Shown: one piece after another, positions 52,306 to 61,900 of the stretch
Numbering within the stretch: the first letter of the stretch is position 1
Layout: every line of letters starts with the position of its first letter
DNA from: Salirhabdus euzebyi
GTDB lineage: Bacteria; Bacillota; Bacilli; Bacillales; Alkalibacillaceae
NCBI RefSeq assembly: GCF_014207435.1
Contig: NZ_JACHGH010000006.1
Location: 186,001-250,000, forward strand
Reading direction: 5' to 3'
Length of the DNA: 64,000 nt
Position numbers and translations under genes: made by a program
The notes under the pieces: model-generated
What the model was told of the DNA's origin: nothing
Databases searched by the model: none
What the model saw: only the letters and a program-made list of their open reading frames with translations

Positions 52306-52632
52306 ATTAAAAGTTCACAAAAAGCCGTGCATCTCTAATGAAAAACACCCCTAAAAGACCTCGAAAACAACTCATTTTCAAACTCGTCCATAACAATATT
52401 ATCGCCAAATGCCTTGTCCCTCTTGATTTTTAAGCATATTCGCCGTCTTCACATAATAAGATGTTACAAACGAGCTCAAAGAAAGGTTTGAGGTGAGATG
52501 GTGTGGTAACTAGTTTAATGAAAAAAGGGATATTAACAGTGGACAATCGAATTACTCTCAATAACAAACCGAATAATATGTACTTGTCTCATTTCACGCC
52601 TTAAAGAGATCCAACTCAGGGAGGCGAGTGGT
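52306..52632 (+). promoter_or_regulatory. spoIIID upstream region
   Basis: About 330 bp without a supported gene. A SigE-like sequence (GCATATT, later CATAATAA near 52434-52460) is present, but the spacing is shorter than the consensus. The RBS is AGGGAGGCG. spoIIID is SigE-controlled in B. subtilis. Confidence 0.35.
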
Positions 52633-52920
52633 GTGCACGATTACATCAAAGAACGTACGATCAAGATAGGGAAATATATCGTGGAGACAAGAAAAACCGT
52701 CAGAGTGATAGCGAAAGAATTTGGCGTATCCAAAAGTACTGTTCATAAGGATTTAACCGAGAGATTGCCCGAAATTAATCCAGAGCTTTCAAAAGAAGTA
52801 AAGGAGATACTTGATTATCACAAATCGATTCGACACCTGCGAGGTGGAGAAGCGACGAAGAAAAAATATAGTGAGCGAACACCAGAAATGGAGCCGACTA
52901 TCGAAAAAACGATATCATAA
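52633..52920 (+). CDS. spoIIID: Sporulation transcriptional regulator SpoIIID
   Basis: Small HTH regulator of mother-cell gene expression. 95 residues, nearly identical to B. subtilis over MHDYIKERTIKIGKYIVET and the HTH TVRVIAKEFGVSKSTVHKDL; the last 20 residues diverge. GTG start behind GGGAGGCG. Confidence 0.97.
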   Translation: MHDYIKERTIKIGKYIVETRKTVRVIAKEFGVSKSTVHKDLTERLPEINPELSKEVKEILDYHKSIRHLRGGEATKKKYSERTPEMEPTIEKTIS

Positions 52921-52970
52921 TACTTATTTCCTATTTACAAACATAACTTTTTTTCAATTAATAGGACGGA

Positions 52971-52999
52971 TTGACAATTTTTATGATAAAATGTACTAA
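52971..52999 (+). promoter_or_regulatory. SigA-type promoter of mbl
   Basis: TTGACA (52971-52976), 17-bp spacer, TACTAA (52994-52999). Allows vegetative mbl expression independent of spoIIID. Confidence 0.65.
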
Positions 53000-53061
53000 T
53001 AGAAATGTAATCATTACGGACATTATGTAGAACATTGATGATACAGGGAGGACAGTCGCTC

Positions 53062-54060
53062 ATGTTTTCAAGAGATATCGGTATCGATCTCGGAACGGCT
53101 AACGTATTAATACATGTAAAAGGCAAAGGCATCGTATTAAACGAACCATCAGTCGTTGCTATGGATCGCAACACAGGAAGAGTACTAGAAGTTGGAAATG
53201 CGGCAAGACGCATGGTAGGACGGACACCAGGGAATATCGAGGCAATTCGTCCATTAAAGGATGGTGTGATCGCCGATTTTGATGTGACAGAAGCTATGTT
53301 AAAGTATTTCATTGAAAAAATCAATGTAAGAGGCTTCTTGTCAAAACCACGAATTTTAGTTTGCTGCCCGACGAACATAACGAAGGTTGAACAAAAGGCA
53401 ATTAAAGAAGCGGCAGAAAAAAGCGGGGGCAAAAAAATCTATCTTGAGGAAGAACCGAAAGTAGCTGCAATTGGTGCTGGAATGGATATCTTCCAGCCAA
53501 GCGGAAACATGGTGTTAGACATAGGCGGTGGGACAACGGACATTGCAGTATTGTCCATGGGGGATATTGTCACCGCCTCTTCGATTAAGATGGCAGGGGA
53601 CAAGTTCGACCACGATATTATGCAATACATAAAACGAAAATACAAATTATTAATTGGCGATAGAACGTCAGAAGATATCAAAATTAACGTAGCAACCGTA
53701 TTCCCAGGCGCTCGTAACGAAGAAATGGACATTCGTGGTCGCGACTTAGTTAGCGGATTACCTAGAACTATTACAATTAAATCTGCTGAAATTAACGATG
53801 CCTTAAGAGAATCTGTCTACCTTGTTGTACAAGCTGCGAAATCTGTTTTAGAACGCACTCCACCTGAGCTATCTGCGGATATTATCGACAGAGGTGCCAT
53901 TTTAACAGGTGGTGGAGCATTACTAAACGGCCTAGATCAACTTCTTTCAGAAGAGCTACGAGTTCCAGTTATCATTGCTGAAGAGCCTATGCACTGTGTA
54001 GCAAGAGGTACAGGGATTATGCTCGAACATATCGATAAACTGCCGAAAACGAGAGTCTAA
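53062..54060 (+). CDS. mbl: MreB-like rod-shape protein Mbl
   Basis: Actin-like filament protein that guides lateral wall synthesis. 332 residues from ATG 53062 (GGGAGGA upstream; the ATG at 53035 is too close to the promoter and not in homologues). Starts (M)FSRDIGIDLGTANVLIHVKG, with DIGGGTTDIAV and ILTGGGALLNGLD nucleotide-binding motifs. Confidence 0.96.
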   Translation: MFSRDIGIDLGTANVLIHVKGKGIVLNEPSVVAMDRNTGRVLEVGNAARRMVGRTPGNIEAIRPLKDGVIADFDVTEAMLKYFIEKINVRGFLSKPRILVCCPTNITKVEQKAIKEAAEKSGGKKIYLEEEPKVAAIGAGMDIFQPSGNMVLDIGGGTTDIAVLSMGDIVTASSIKMAGDKFDHDIMQYIKRKYKLLIGDRTSEDIKINVATVFPGARNEEMDIRGRDLVSGLPRTITIKSAEINDALRESVYLVVQAAKSVLERTPPELSADIIDRGAILTGGGALLNGLDQLLSEELRVPVIIAEEPMHCVARGTGIMLEHIDKLPKTRV

Positions 54061-54084
54061 CACGAGGAAAAGGAGGCGACCGCT

Positions 54085-54912
54085 TTGTTAAGAGGATTTT
54101 ATACAGCTGCTGCTGGGATGGTTGCACAGCAACGTCGCCAGGATGTGCTATCTAATAATATGGCTAATGCACTAACACCTGGTTATAAAGCAGATCAGAC
54201 GACTTTGCGTGCCTTTCCTGAGCTATTAATTGAACGGATGGAAGCGAACCAAATACCGGTTAAAAACGGCCTTAAAGTGCCAACAAGTGAACTAATCGGT
54301 AGACTAAATACAGGTGTTTACATGCAAGAAACGATGCCGAATTTTATCCAAGGACCTGTTAAACAAACAGGGATGATGACGGACTTAGCCCTATCAAGTG
54401 GACAAGTTCCTGATGAAAATGGCTTTCTGTTTTTTGCTGTTCAAAATGAAAACGGTGGGACAAGCTATACCCGAAACGGTAACTTTACTGTTGATGCGGA
54501 AGGTTTCCTCGTTTCCGATCAAGGCTATTACGTTCTAGATGAAAATGGTAATCAAATCCAAACGAATAACGATGAATTTAGTGTTACACAAAACGGTACC
54601 ATCCAAACGAGTAATGGAGCGACTTTTTCACTTGGCATTGTTTATCATCCAAATGCGAACGAGTTAGTCAAAGGTGCTAATAATTTATTTGAAGTACAAG
54701 AAGGAAATGAACAGCCTGTTAATGCGCGTAATGCAGCTGGTGTCACCTTCCAAGTACAACAAGGCTTCTTGGAGCAATCAAATGTAGACACTGGTCAAAC
54801 GATGACAGAAATGATGTCAACATACCGTATGTTTGAATTAAACCAACGAGTACTCAGAGCGTATGATCAAAATATGGAAATCGCCGTAAATAAAATCGGC
54901 CAGCTAGGATAA
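54085..54912 (+). CDS. flhO: Flagellar hook-basal body protein FlhO
   Basis: Rod/hook component of the FlgF/FlgG type. 275 residues, TTG start behind AAAGGAGGCG. N-terminal rod motif LSNNMANALTPGYK and C-terminal helix (TEMMSTYRMFELNQRVLRAYDQ in outline) typical of axial proteins. Pairs with flhP 12 nt downstream; both lie after mbl as in B. subtilis. Confidence 0.92.
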   Translation: MLRGFYTAAAGMVAQQRRQDVLSNNMANALTPGYKADQTTLRAFPELLIERMEANQIPVKNGLKVPTSELIGRLNTGVYMQETMPNFIQGPVKQTGMMTDLALSSGQVPDENGFLFFAVQNENGGTSYTRNGNFTVDAEGFLVSDQGYYVLDENGNQIQTNNDEFSVTQNGTIQTSNGATFSLGIVYHPNANELVKGANNLFEVQEGNEQPVNARNAAGVTFQVQQGFLEQSNVDTGQTMTEMMSTYRMFELNQRVLRAYDQNMEIAVNKIGQLG

Positions 54913-54924
54913 GGGGTGAGATGA

Positions 54925-55743
54925 ATGCGTAGTTCACTTTTAGCAGCAACGACGATGGGGCAGCTTCAAAAAAAGCTCGATTTAATCAGTCATAACATGG
55001 CAAATGCCAATACACCAGGCTATAAAACGAGAACAGCAGACTTCTCTTCTTTATTGTTTCAACAACTCAATAACTTATCCGCTGGTGATGAAGGCGCAAC
55101 GAGAACAACTCCAGCAGGCATCCGCCAAGGTACAGGAGCTCGTCTCGGTCATACAAATATAAAAATGGATGCAGGAACAATTGTATCCACAAATCGTCCA
55201 CTAGACGTGGCGCTAACTGACGACAAACAGTTTTTCCAAGTGCAAGTGAATGAAAATGGACAAGCTGTTACCCAATATACACGGGCTGGGAATTTTTATT
55301 TGCAACCGATCAATAATAATGAACAAGTCATGCTCGTAACGAATGAAGGAAATCCAATTATCGGACAAAATGGACCAATTGTTCTGCAAGGAAATATCGA
55401 TGACATATCGATTCAAAATAATGGTGCCATTTCTGTTACCCGAGGTGGACAAGCCCAAATAGAAGCGAATTTGGCAATTGTCCAAATTGAACGTCCTCGA
55501 TCACTAGAGGCTGTCGGTGGTAATCGTTACCGGTTCCCAGATGGAGCTTTAGGTGTTAACCTAGATGATATGATAGAAGCCGTACAAAACGTCAATATAA
55601 AAGTTGGTTCTTTAGAATCATCTAACGTAAACCTATCCGAAGAAATGACGAGCATGTTAGAAATGCAACGCGCATACCAATTTAACTCTCGTTCGATTTC
55701 CATGGGTGACGATATGATGAACTTAATTAATCAACTCAGGTAG
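54925..55743 (+). CDS. flhP: Flagellar hook-basal body protein FlhP
   Basis: FlgG-like distal rod protein, 272 residues. LISHNMANANTPGYKTRTADF at the N-terminus (quoted in part: SHNMANANTPGYK), C-terminal NLSEEMTSMLEMQRAYQFNSR. RBS AAGGGGTG 12 nt after flhO. Confidence 0.92.
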   Translation: MRSSLLAATTMGQLQKKLDLISHNMANANTPGYKTRTADFSSLLFQQLNNLSAGDEGATRTTPAGIRQGTGARLGHTNIKMDAGTIVSTNRPLDVALTDDKQFFQVQVNENGQAVTQYTRAGNFYLQPINNNEQVMLVTNEGNPIIGQNGPIVLQGNIDDISIQNNGAISVTRGGQAQIEANLAIVQIERPRSLEAVGGNRYRFPDGALGVNLDDMIEAVQNVNIKVGSLESSNVNLSEEMTSMLEMQRAYQFNSRSISMGDDMMNLINQLR

Positions 55744-55784
55744 ATATCCATTAGGTGAATATTGAATGACAAGGAGCTTCAGCT

Positions 55785-56090
55785 ATGGTTACAGAAGAAA
55801 AAGAAAGTCCTACCATTACAAGAGAGAGCGCTCGGGAGCAAAGAAAATCCGCGCGTCTTGAAGCAAAACAAACAAAAAAAGAACAAAAAATAGAAAAGAA
55901 AATAAAAAAATTCAGAAGACGATTAATTCCGATGTGGGTACGTATCATCCTCGTCCTTGCTTTATGTGCTGGTGCACTTGTTGCTGGTCTAATGGTTGGC
56001 TACGGTGTAATAGGAAACGGGGAACCTGCCGATGCATTGGATAAGTCTACTTGGCAGCATATTGTAGATATTGTGAAAAAAGAAGAATAG
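55785..56090 (+). CDS. EpuA-family small membrane protein
   Basis: 101 residues: a very basic, Lys/Arg/Glu-rich N-terminal half (about 1-48, likely coiled), one membrane helix (about 52-77, IILVLALCAGALVAGLMVGYG), and a short external tail. This pattern matches the EpuA family, annotated in databases as 'DNA-directed RNA polymerase subunit beta', a label with no support in the sequence. Function unknown. Terminator follows. Confidence 0.78.
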   Translation: MVTEEKESPTITRESAREQRKSARLEAKQTKKEQKIEKKIKKFRRRLIPMWVRIILVLALCAGALVAGLMVGYGVIGNGEPADALDKSTWQHIVDIVKKEE

Positions 56091-56092
56091 TC

Positions 56093-56127
56093 ATGAAGGA
56101 TTTTCATCCAATGAAAATCCTTTTTTA
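56093..56127 (+). terminator. Terminator before fabZ
   Basis: AAGGATTTTCAT / ATGAAAATCCTT hairpin followed by T-run. Confidence 0.87.
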
Positions 56128-56156
56128 CTATGCTACATAAATTAGGAGGTCAAAAC

Positions 56157-56579
56157 ATGGACATAAATGAAATCAAAAGCATTATCCCTCATCGTTATCC
56201 CTTTTTATTAGTGGATAAGATTGTGGAAATAGAAGAAGGCACAAAAGCGGTAGGTATTAAAAACGTAACAATCAATGAACCGTTTTTTCAAGGTCATTTT
56301 CCTGATTACCCTGTCATGCCAGGTGTGCTAATTGTTGAAGCAATGGCGCAAGTAGGTGCTACGTCTATTCTTAGCAAAGAGGAAAACAAAGGTAAAATCG
56401 GCTTCCTAGCCGGAATAGATAAGTGCCGTTTTAAAAAGCAAGTAAAACCAGGTGACCAACTTCGCTTAGAAGTAGAAATCATTCGAGTAAAAGGTCCAAT
56501 TGGTAAAGGAAAAGGAATCGCTACAGTAGATGGCGAAGTTGCTTGTGAAGCGGAAATTACATTTGCGATAGGTAAATAA
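56157..56579 (+). CDS. fabZ: 3-hydroxyacyl-[ACP] dehydratase FabZ
   Basis: Dehydration step of fatty acid elongation. 140 residues from ATG 56157 (TAGGAGGT upstream; an in-frame ATG lies at 56130 before the RBS). Hot-dog fold with catalytic histidine in [13 protein letters not shown] and glutamate in IVEAMAQVG. Terminator follows. Confidence 0.97.
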   Translation: MDINEIKSIIPHRYPFLLVDKIVEIEEGTKAVGIKNVTINEPFFQGHFPDYPVMPGVLIVEAMAQVGATSILSKEENKGKIGFLAGIDKCRFKKQVKPGDQLRLEVEIIRVKGPIGKGKGIATVDGEVACEAEITFAIGK

Positions 56580-56588
56580 GAAATTAAG

Positions 56589-56618
56589 AAAAAGAGGCTT
56601 CCATGAAAGCCTCTTTTT
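56589..56618 (+). terminator. Terminator after fabZ
   Basis: AAAGAGGCTT / AAGCCTCTTT hairpin with T5. Confidence 0.87.
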
Positions 56619-56771
56619 GTTATTCTTCTTTACATTCTTATTACATAAAACCTCCTGCAATGAACATCCTAAAAGTAGGCTTTTCCGCAAAGAAAATTTT
56701 ATAGATAATTTTTCAATAATTGGAAAAGCTACAGGTGAATAAATTCTAACTTTGCAAAGGAGGAAAATAAA

Positions 56772-57161
56772 ATGGCCAAAAAATGGTTATGGAAGTTTGG
56801 GGCACCAATGATGTCTCTTCTTTTAGTAGTCGGTTGTGCAGACGATGATGGTAATCAAGAGGAACCACTAACTGATGAGGAGACTCCAGTTGAAGATGGT
56901 TTAACTGATGATGAAGGAACAAATAATGATACAGACATCCTTCCAGATGATAATGAAGAAGCCCCAATTGGCGATGAAGGTACTAACGGTAACCAAGGAA
57001 ATAATGGAGACCAAGGAACTAATGGCAACCAGGGCACAACAGGTAATAATGGTGATGCAGCTACAGACGGTGAAGGTATGAATGGTGACGGCGAAGGCAC
57101 TACAGAAGGTGACGCAGCTGATCCAAACAATAACAATGATGACGAAAACAATAATCAGTAA
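56772..57161 (+). CDS. Acidic low-complexity lipoprotein
   Basis: 129 residues. Signal peptide with lipobox LLVVGCAD (Cys about 22); the mature part is almost only D, E, N, G, T and Q, with short GTNGNQG/GDQGTNGNQ repeats (about 70-95) and an NNNNDDENNNQ tail. No folded domain visible. Strong RBS AAAGGAGG and a following hairpin support a real gene. Function unknown; a cell-surface spacer or ion-binding polymer is possible. Confidence 0.75.
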   Translation: MAKKWLWKFGAPMMSLLLVVGCADDDGNQEEPLTDEETPVEDGLTDDEGTNNDTDILPDDNEEAPIGDEGTNGNQGNNGDQGTNGNQGTTGNNGDAATDGEGMNGDGEGTTEGDAADPNNNNDDENNNQ

Positions 57162-57163
57162 GC

Positions 57164-57207
57164 AAAAGATGGGCCCGTATCTTAATTGATGCGGGTTCAT
57201 TTTTAGG
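57164..57207 (+). terminator. Probable terminator after the acidic lipoprotein gene
   Basis: ATGGGCCCG faces CGGGTTCAT (with GU/mismatch) around an AT loop, followed by TTTTT. Confidence 0.6.
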
Positions 57208-57246
57208 TCCATTAACATATAAATAATGAAAATTATGTAAAAATAA

Positions 57247-57274
57247 GTAAAATATTACTATATTTATATTTTAT
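57247..57274 (+). promoter_or_regulatory. AT-rich inverted repeat upstream of comK
   Basis: TAAAATAT...ATATTTTA dyad about 55-80 bp before comK, next to a TATAGT box. ComK binds AAAA-N5-TTTT boxes and autoregulates in B. subtilis; this is a candidate site, but the spacing was not shown to match. Confidence 0.35.
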
Positions 57275-57326
57275 GTTATAGTACAATAGTAATGTAAAAA
57301 TAGAAGAAAATAGGAGGCTTAGGGAA

Positions 57327-57812
57327 ATGGAAGTAAATGATTACCGAATTAACCGTAATACGATGGCAATAATTCCTCTGTATGGCTCAACCTTTAACTG
57401 CAAAATACTTGAACCTAACAAAGAAATTTATTGTACGAAAACAATTGAGCAATTGATGGAGGAAGCATGTATTGATGGTGGGGCTACATATATTGGCAGA
57501 AGACAGGCAATGGAAAAATTACTACGAACAAAATCTAAATTGCCTATTCCCGTAAATCCGTCAAACGGTGTATTCTTTTTTCCAAACAGGTCTCCAAAAG
57601 AAAGAAACTGCTGTTGGCTTTCTTTCTTTCACATCAAAGATTTCGTCAAACACAAACAAGACGTAACCCACACAGAATTAATACTCCATGACGACACCAT
57701 ACTTGTTCTAGACACATCCTATTCATCTGTTCGCCGACAAATGAATCTAACAGGCTTAGCAATCGCAATGCTTTATCGTGATATTTTATGGCATTATAAT
57801 GAAACTTCTTAA
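57327..57812 (+). CDS. comK: Competence transcription factor ComK
   Basis: 161 residues, ComK family: NTMAIIPLYG near the N-terminus, YIGRRQAMEKLLRTKSKLPIPVNPSNGVFFFP (in part: PIPVNPSNGVFFFP) and CCWLSFFHIKDF in the core. Shorter than B. subtilis ComK (192) mainly at the C-terminus. It would control DNA-uptake genes. It stands alone with its own terminator. RBS TAGGAGGC. Confidence 0.9.
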   Translation: MEVNDYRINRNTMAIIPLYGSTFNCKILEPNKEIYCTKTIEQLMEEACIDGGATYIGRRQAMEKLLRTKSKLPIPVNPSNGVFFFPNRSPKERNCCWLSFFHIKDFVKHKQDVTHTELILHDDTILVLDTSYSSVRRQMNLTGLAIAMLYRDILWHYNETS

Positions 57813-57846
57813 CTTTTTTGAAAGCGCTTATCATTAATCAGAAAGA

Positions 57847-57883
57847 TCCTTTGTTGGAATACCACCACCAAAGGGTTTTTTCT
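57847..57883 (+). terminator. Terminator after comK
   Basis: CCTTTGTTGG / CCACCAAAGGG hairpin with T6. Confidence 0.78.
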
Positions 57884-57926
57884 TTACCCCGAACAACTAA
57901 GCTCACCACCTATTAATTGAAACTCA

Positions 57927-57937
57927 GTACAGTGTAC
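57927..57937 (+). promoter_or_regulatory. Small palindrome before the efflux operon
   Basis: GTACAGTGTAC, a perfect 5+1+5 dyad, 19 bp before a TTGACA box (57956-57961). It could be an operator for the efflux genes; no cognate regulator is nearby. Confidence 0.3.
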
Positions 57938-58059
57938 GATATATTACAGGTTAGATTGACAAAATGTAGTAAATCCTATAAGTAATGAATCTTCCTATTA
58001 AGACGATACGTATAAAATAAAATGGACAAAACTCATTTAAAAGGAGAGAGTTGAACACG

Positions 58060-58914
58060 ATGAGATGGTTAAAATATGTATTTTTTCTAACCTTTGCAGC
58101 AGTAATCCTTGTAGCTTGTACGGAAAATGACGATTCTGCTACTCAACAAGAACAACTTGTCACACCTGTTGAAGTAACAAAATTAGCTATAGGAACCCTT
58201 GAAATAGAACAAACCTTTTACGGAAAACTTAGCCCAGACAATCTGATAAACATAATTCCCTTCCGTAATGGGGAAATTTCAGAAGTATTAATAGAAAATG
58301 GTGAGGAAGTAGAAGAAGGGGATGTTATTGCTCGAATTTCTCCAGGGAACTTCCGGATAGAAGCACCAGCAGATGGATTCATCCAACAACTAACGGTTAA
58401 AGAGGGGACATTAGTCTCCAATACGAACCCTATTGGAGCGATTGTATCCATTGATCCCATTCAGCTAGACATGCACGCAACTTCAGATCAATTAGCCTTA
58501 TTCGAAAAGGATCAAGAACTTTCTGCAACGATTAACGATGAAGTGTTTGCGGGAACAGTTAATTACATAGCCGTGATGCCGGATGATTCAGGCTTATATC
58601 CAATTCAAGCAACGATAGAAAATCAAGAACAAGAGCTGAAACCGGGAATGATTGCCCAGGTGAACATAGTCGAAACAAAATTAGACAATGAATTAATCAT
58701 CCCAACAGAAGCGTTAGTAGAAGAAAACAATGCAACGTATGTTTATGTAGTGGAAAACAACATAGCCAAAAAAGTACAAATTGAAGTACTACTGTCTCAA
58801 ACGGAAACCTCTGCCATACAAGGGGATGTGAAAGAGGGAGACGAAATCGTTGTAAAAGGACAATTAACACTTGAGGACGGCAGCCAAGTGGAAATCATGA
58901 AGGGGGATCAATAA
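58060..58914 (+). CDS. RND efflux membrane-fusion subunit
   Basis: 284 residues from ATG 58060 (TTG 58051 is in frame). Signal peptide with lipobox VILVACTE. Then split lipoyl-like halves (FRNGEISEVLIENGEEVEEGDVI and IEAPADGFIQQLTVKEGTLV, in outline) with little or no coiled-coil hairpin between them, and a beta-barrel and membrane-proximal part. The short hairpin fits a Gram-positive cell without outer membrane. Directly abuts the RND gene. Confidence 0.87.
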   Translation: MRWLKYVFFLTFAAVILVACTENDDSATQQEQLVTPVEVTKLAIGTLEIEQTFYGKLSPDNLINIIPFRNGEISEVLIENGEEVEEGDVIARISPGNFRIEAPADGFIQQLTVKEGTLVSNTNPIGAIVSIDPIQLDMHATSDQLALFEKDQELSATINDEVFAGTVNYIAVMPDDSGLYPIQATIENQEQELKPGMIAQVNIVETKLDNELIIPTEALVEENNATYVYVVENNIAKKVQIEVLLSQTETSAIQGDVKEGDEIVVKGQLTLEDGSQVEIMKGDQ

Positions 58915-61900
58915 GTGAAGCTTGTAGATACTTCCGTACGCCGACCAGTAGGTGTATTTATGATTGTAGCAGCCATAGTAGCTTTAGGTTTTGTCTCCCT
59001 TAGAAATTTGAATATTGATCTATATCCAGAAATTGACCTACCGATTGCAGTAGTTTCCACTAGTTATGAAGGCGCGGCCCCCCAAGAAGTAGAAAAGCTG
59101 ATTAGCCGTCCAATTGAATCAGCAGTAAGTTCAATTGAAGGAATAGAATCCGTTCAGTCACAATCCCAGCCAGGAGCCTCCCTGATTGTCCTTATGTTTA
59201 ACACAGGAGCAGACTTAGATACAGCGCTCCTAGAAGTGAGGGAAAAGGTTGATCAAGTAAAGGGAATGCTTCCGGATACAGCAGGAGACCCGAATGTATT
59301 GCGCTTCGACCCACAGCAAATCCCTGTTATGTGGGTTGGATTGACAGGAGAAAATGCAACAGACCTTCAAACAATTGCCGAAGATCAGCTTGTTCCTTTT
59401 TTTGAAAGACAAGATGGCGTAGCATCTGTAAGTGTTGAAGGTGGAGTAGGAGAAGAGGTTCAAGTTGAACTCCAACTTGATAAATTAATCCAATACGGGC
59501 TGAACAGTTCTAGCATTGTTCAAGCAATAAACAGTGCCAACCAATCAGCCTCGGCAGGTGTCATCGAAAAAGGAGATAAAGAACTCCAAATTCGTATTCA
59601 AGGGGAATACGAATCAATGGCAGATATAAAACAAACACTTGTCCAGACACCAACAGGAGCGGTAATCCATCTGGAAGATATAGCAACAATAGAACAAAAG
59701 GTACAAGAAAGAACTTCTATTTCTATCGTTAATGGTAAACCTTCTATTGTGTTATCCGTTTTAAAAAAGACCGACGGAAATACGGTCCAAGTCGCGAACG
59801 CTATGTATGAAGCAATAGAAGAAGTAAAAGATGACCTACCTGAAGGTGTGAATCTAGAAATAGTCTTTGATACATCCAACTTCATACGGATGTCGATTGA
59901 CTCTGTTGTGCAAAACATGGGTGTTGGGGCCGTCTTTTCTGCCCTTATCTTATTGCTATTTTTAAGAAGTTTCCGAGCAACCCTTGTTATCGGTATTTCG
60001 ATTCCAATTGCAATCATTTCTACCTTCACGCTAATGTACTTCACTGGAGAAACATTAAACATTTTAACGATGGGTGGACTTGCCCTTGGAATCGGAATGA
60101 TGGTCGACTCATCTATCGTCATATTAGAAAATATCGTCTCCTATAGGCAGCAAGGATATTCCTTAAAAGAAGCGGCGAAAGTAGGAGCATCAGAACTAGC
60201 ACCAGCTGTTATCGCATCAACGACAACAACCTTGGTCGTATTTTTACCAATTGTTTTCGTTGAAGGTATTGCATCAGAAATGTTTACACCTCTTGCGCTA
60301 ACAATTTCATTTGCGTTAATCGCCTCTTTAATTGTTTCTGTAACATTAATCCCAATGCTTTCGTCTAAACTACTGACGAAACCGTTACAAACAGAAGGAA
60401 AGCGTTATTGGTTCGATCGTTTTCTAAACAAAGTTAATGACATTTATCGAACTATTCTTAAAGGTGTATTAAAATATCGAAAGACAACTATTTTCGCAAC
60501 CCTTGGTGCAATCGCATTAAGTTTATCCTTGATTCCTTTCATTGGAACAGAATTCATTCCAGCATCTGATGAAGGGCAAATAGAAATTAGAGTCTCTACA
60601 CCGACAGGAACCAATTTAGCGACAACACAAGAAGTGGTTGAACAAGTAAATGAAAAGTTAAGTCCCTTTGAAGACGTTATCGAAACAAATTATATAAGTA
60701 TTGGTGGCGGCGGATTTGGTGGATTTTCCTCCAACACAAATCGTGCTGATTACACCATTCAATTAATACCGAAAGACGAACGTACGCAGTCTACAACAGA
60801 AATCATGACAGAAATAAATAATGCAGTAGGAAAAGTTCCAGGAGCAGAAATCGTAGTAAGGGAAATGGCATCCGGAATGGGCGGTGGCGACCCCGTTCAA
60901 ATCCAACTGAATGGACCAGAGCATGAGGTACTCGCTGAACTTTCCGATCAAGTCGTTTACCTTCTACAAGAAATCGAAGGAATCCACAATCCAGAATCAA
61001 GTGCATCTGAAGGCAGACCTGAAGTAATTATCAATATTAACCGAGAGTTAGCAGCTCAATATGGTTTAAGCTATCAACAAGTATTGAGCCAGGTCCAAAT
61101 GAGTTTTAGTGGACAAATCGCAACACGCTATCGTTCAGAAGGAAATGAACTAGATGTAAAACTCGTTTTACCGGAAGACCGTCGTAGCACGATTGAAGAT
61201 TTAGAAACGCTTCCGATCCAAACGGCAACAGGAGCCATGATTCCCTTAAACACCGTTGCAGAACTAAACCAAATACAAGGTCCAGTTAACTTGTTAAGAC
61301 AAAACCAACAGCGCCAAATGAACGTATCAAGTGACATTGTGGATAGAGACCTAGGAAGTATTATGGAAGAAGTGCAAGGAAAGCTAGATAGCCTAAACAT
61401 GCCAGAAGGATACACGTATACTATAGGCGGGCAAGCAGAAGACATGATGGATTCCTTTACAAAATTGACCTATGCGCTAATCTTTTCCATCTTTCTTGTA
61501 TATGCCGTTATGGCAGTCCAATTCGAGAACTTCCTTCACCCATTTGTCATCATGTTCTCGTTACCCGCAACTGTCGTTGGGATCTTAGTTGGCTTGTTCA
61601 TTACTGGTAAGCCACTAAGTATTACAGCCTTCGTCGGCGTAATAATGTTGGCTGGAATTGTAGTAAACAACGCCATTGTGCTCGTTGATTATATTAACAT
61701 CCTTAGAAGAAGAGGTCAGGAGAGGAATGAAGCCATTCTTAATGCAGGACCAAGTAGACTACGTCCTATTCTAATGACTACACTAACCACAGTGTTAGGG
61801 ATGATTCCACTTTCCTTAGGTTGGGGTGAAGGTGCGGAGGCCCAGCAGCCTTTAGCAATTGTAATTATTTTTGGCTTAACCGTTTCCATGTTGTTTACAT

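Noticed and set aside
52434-52460. Clear SigE promoter for spoIIID
   Set aside because: GCATATT and CATAATAA boxes exist, but the spacer is several bp too short; kept only as a low-confidence note.
55785-56090. RNA polymerase beta subunit, the database label for this family
   Set aside because: The protein is 101 residues, with a basic N-terminus and one membrane helix; nothing resembles RpoB.
56855-57218. Minus-strand open frames opposite the acidic lipoprotein
   Set aside because: Mirror of a low-complexity D/N/G/T coding strand; no RBS.
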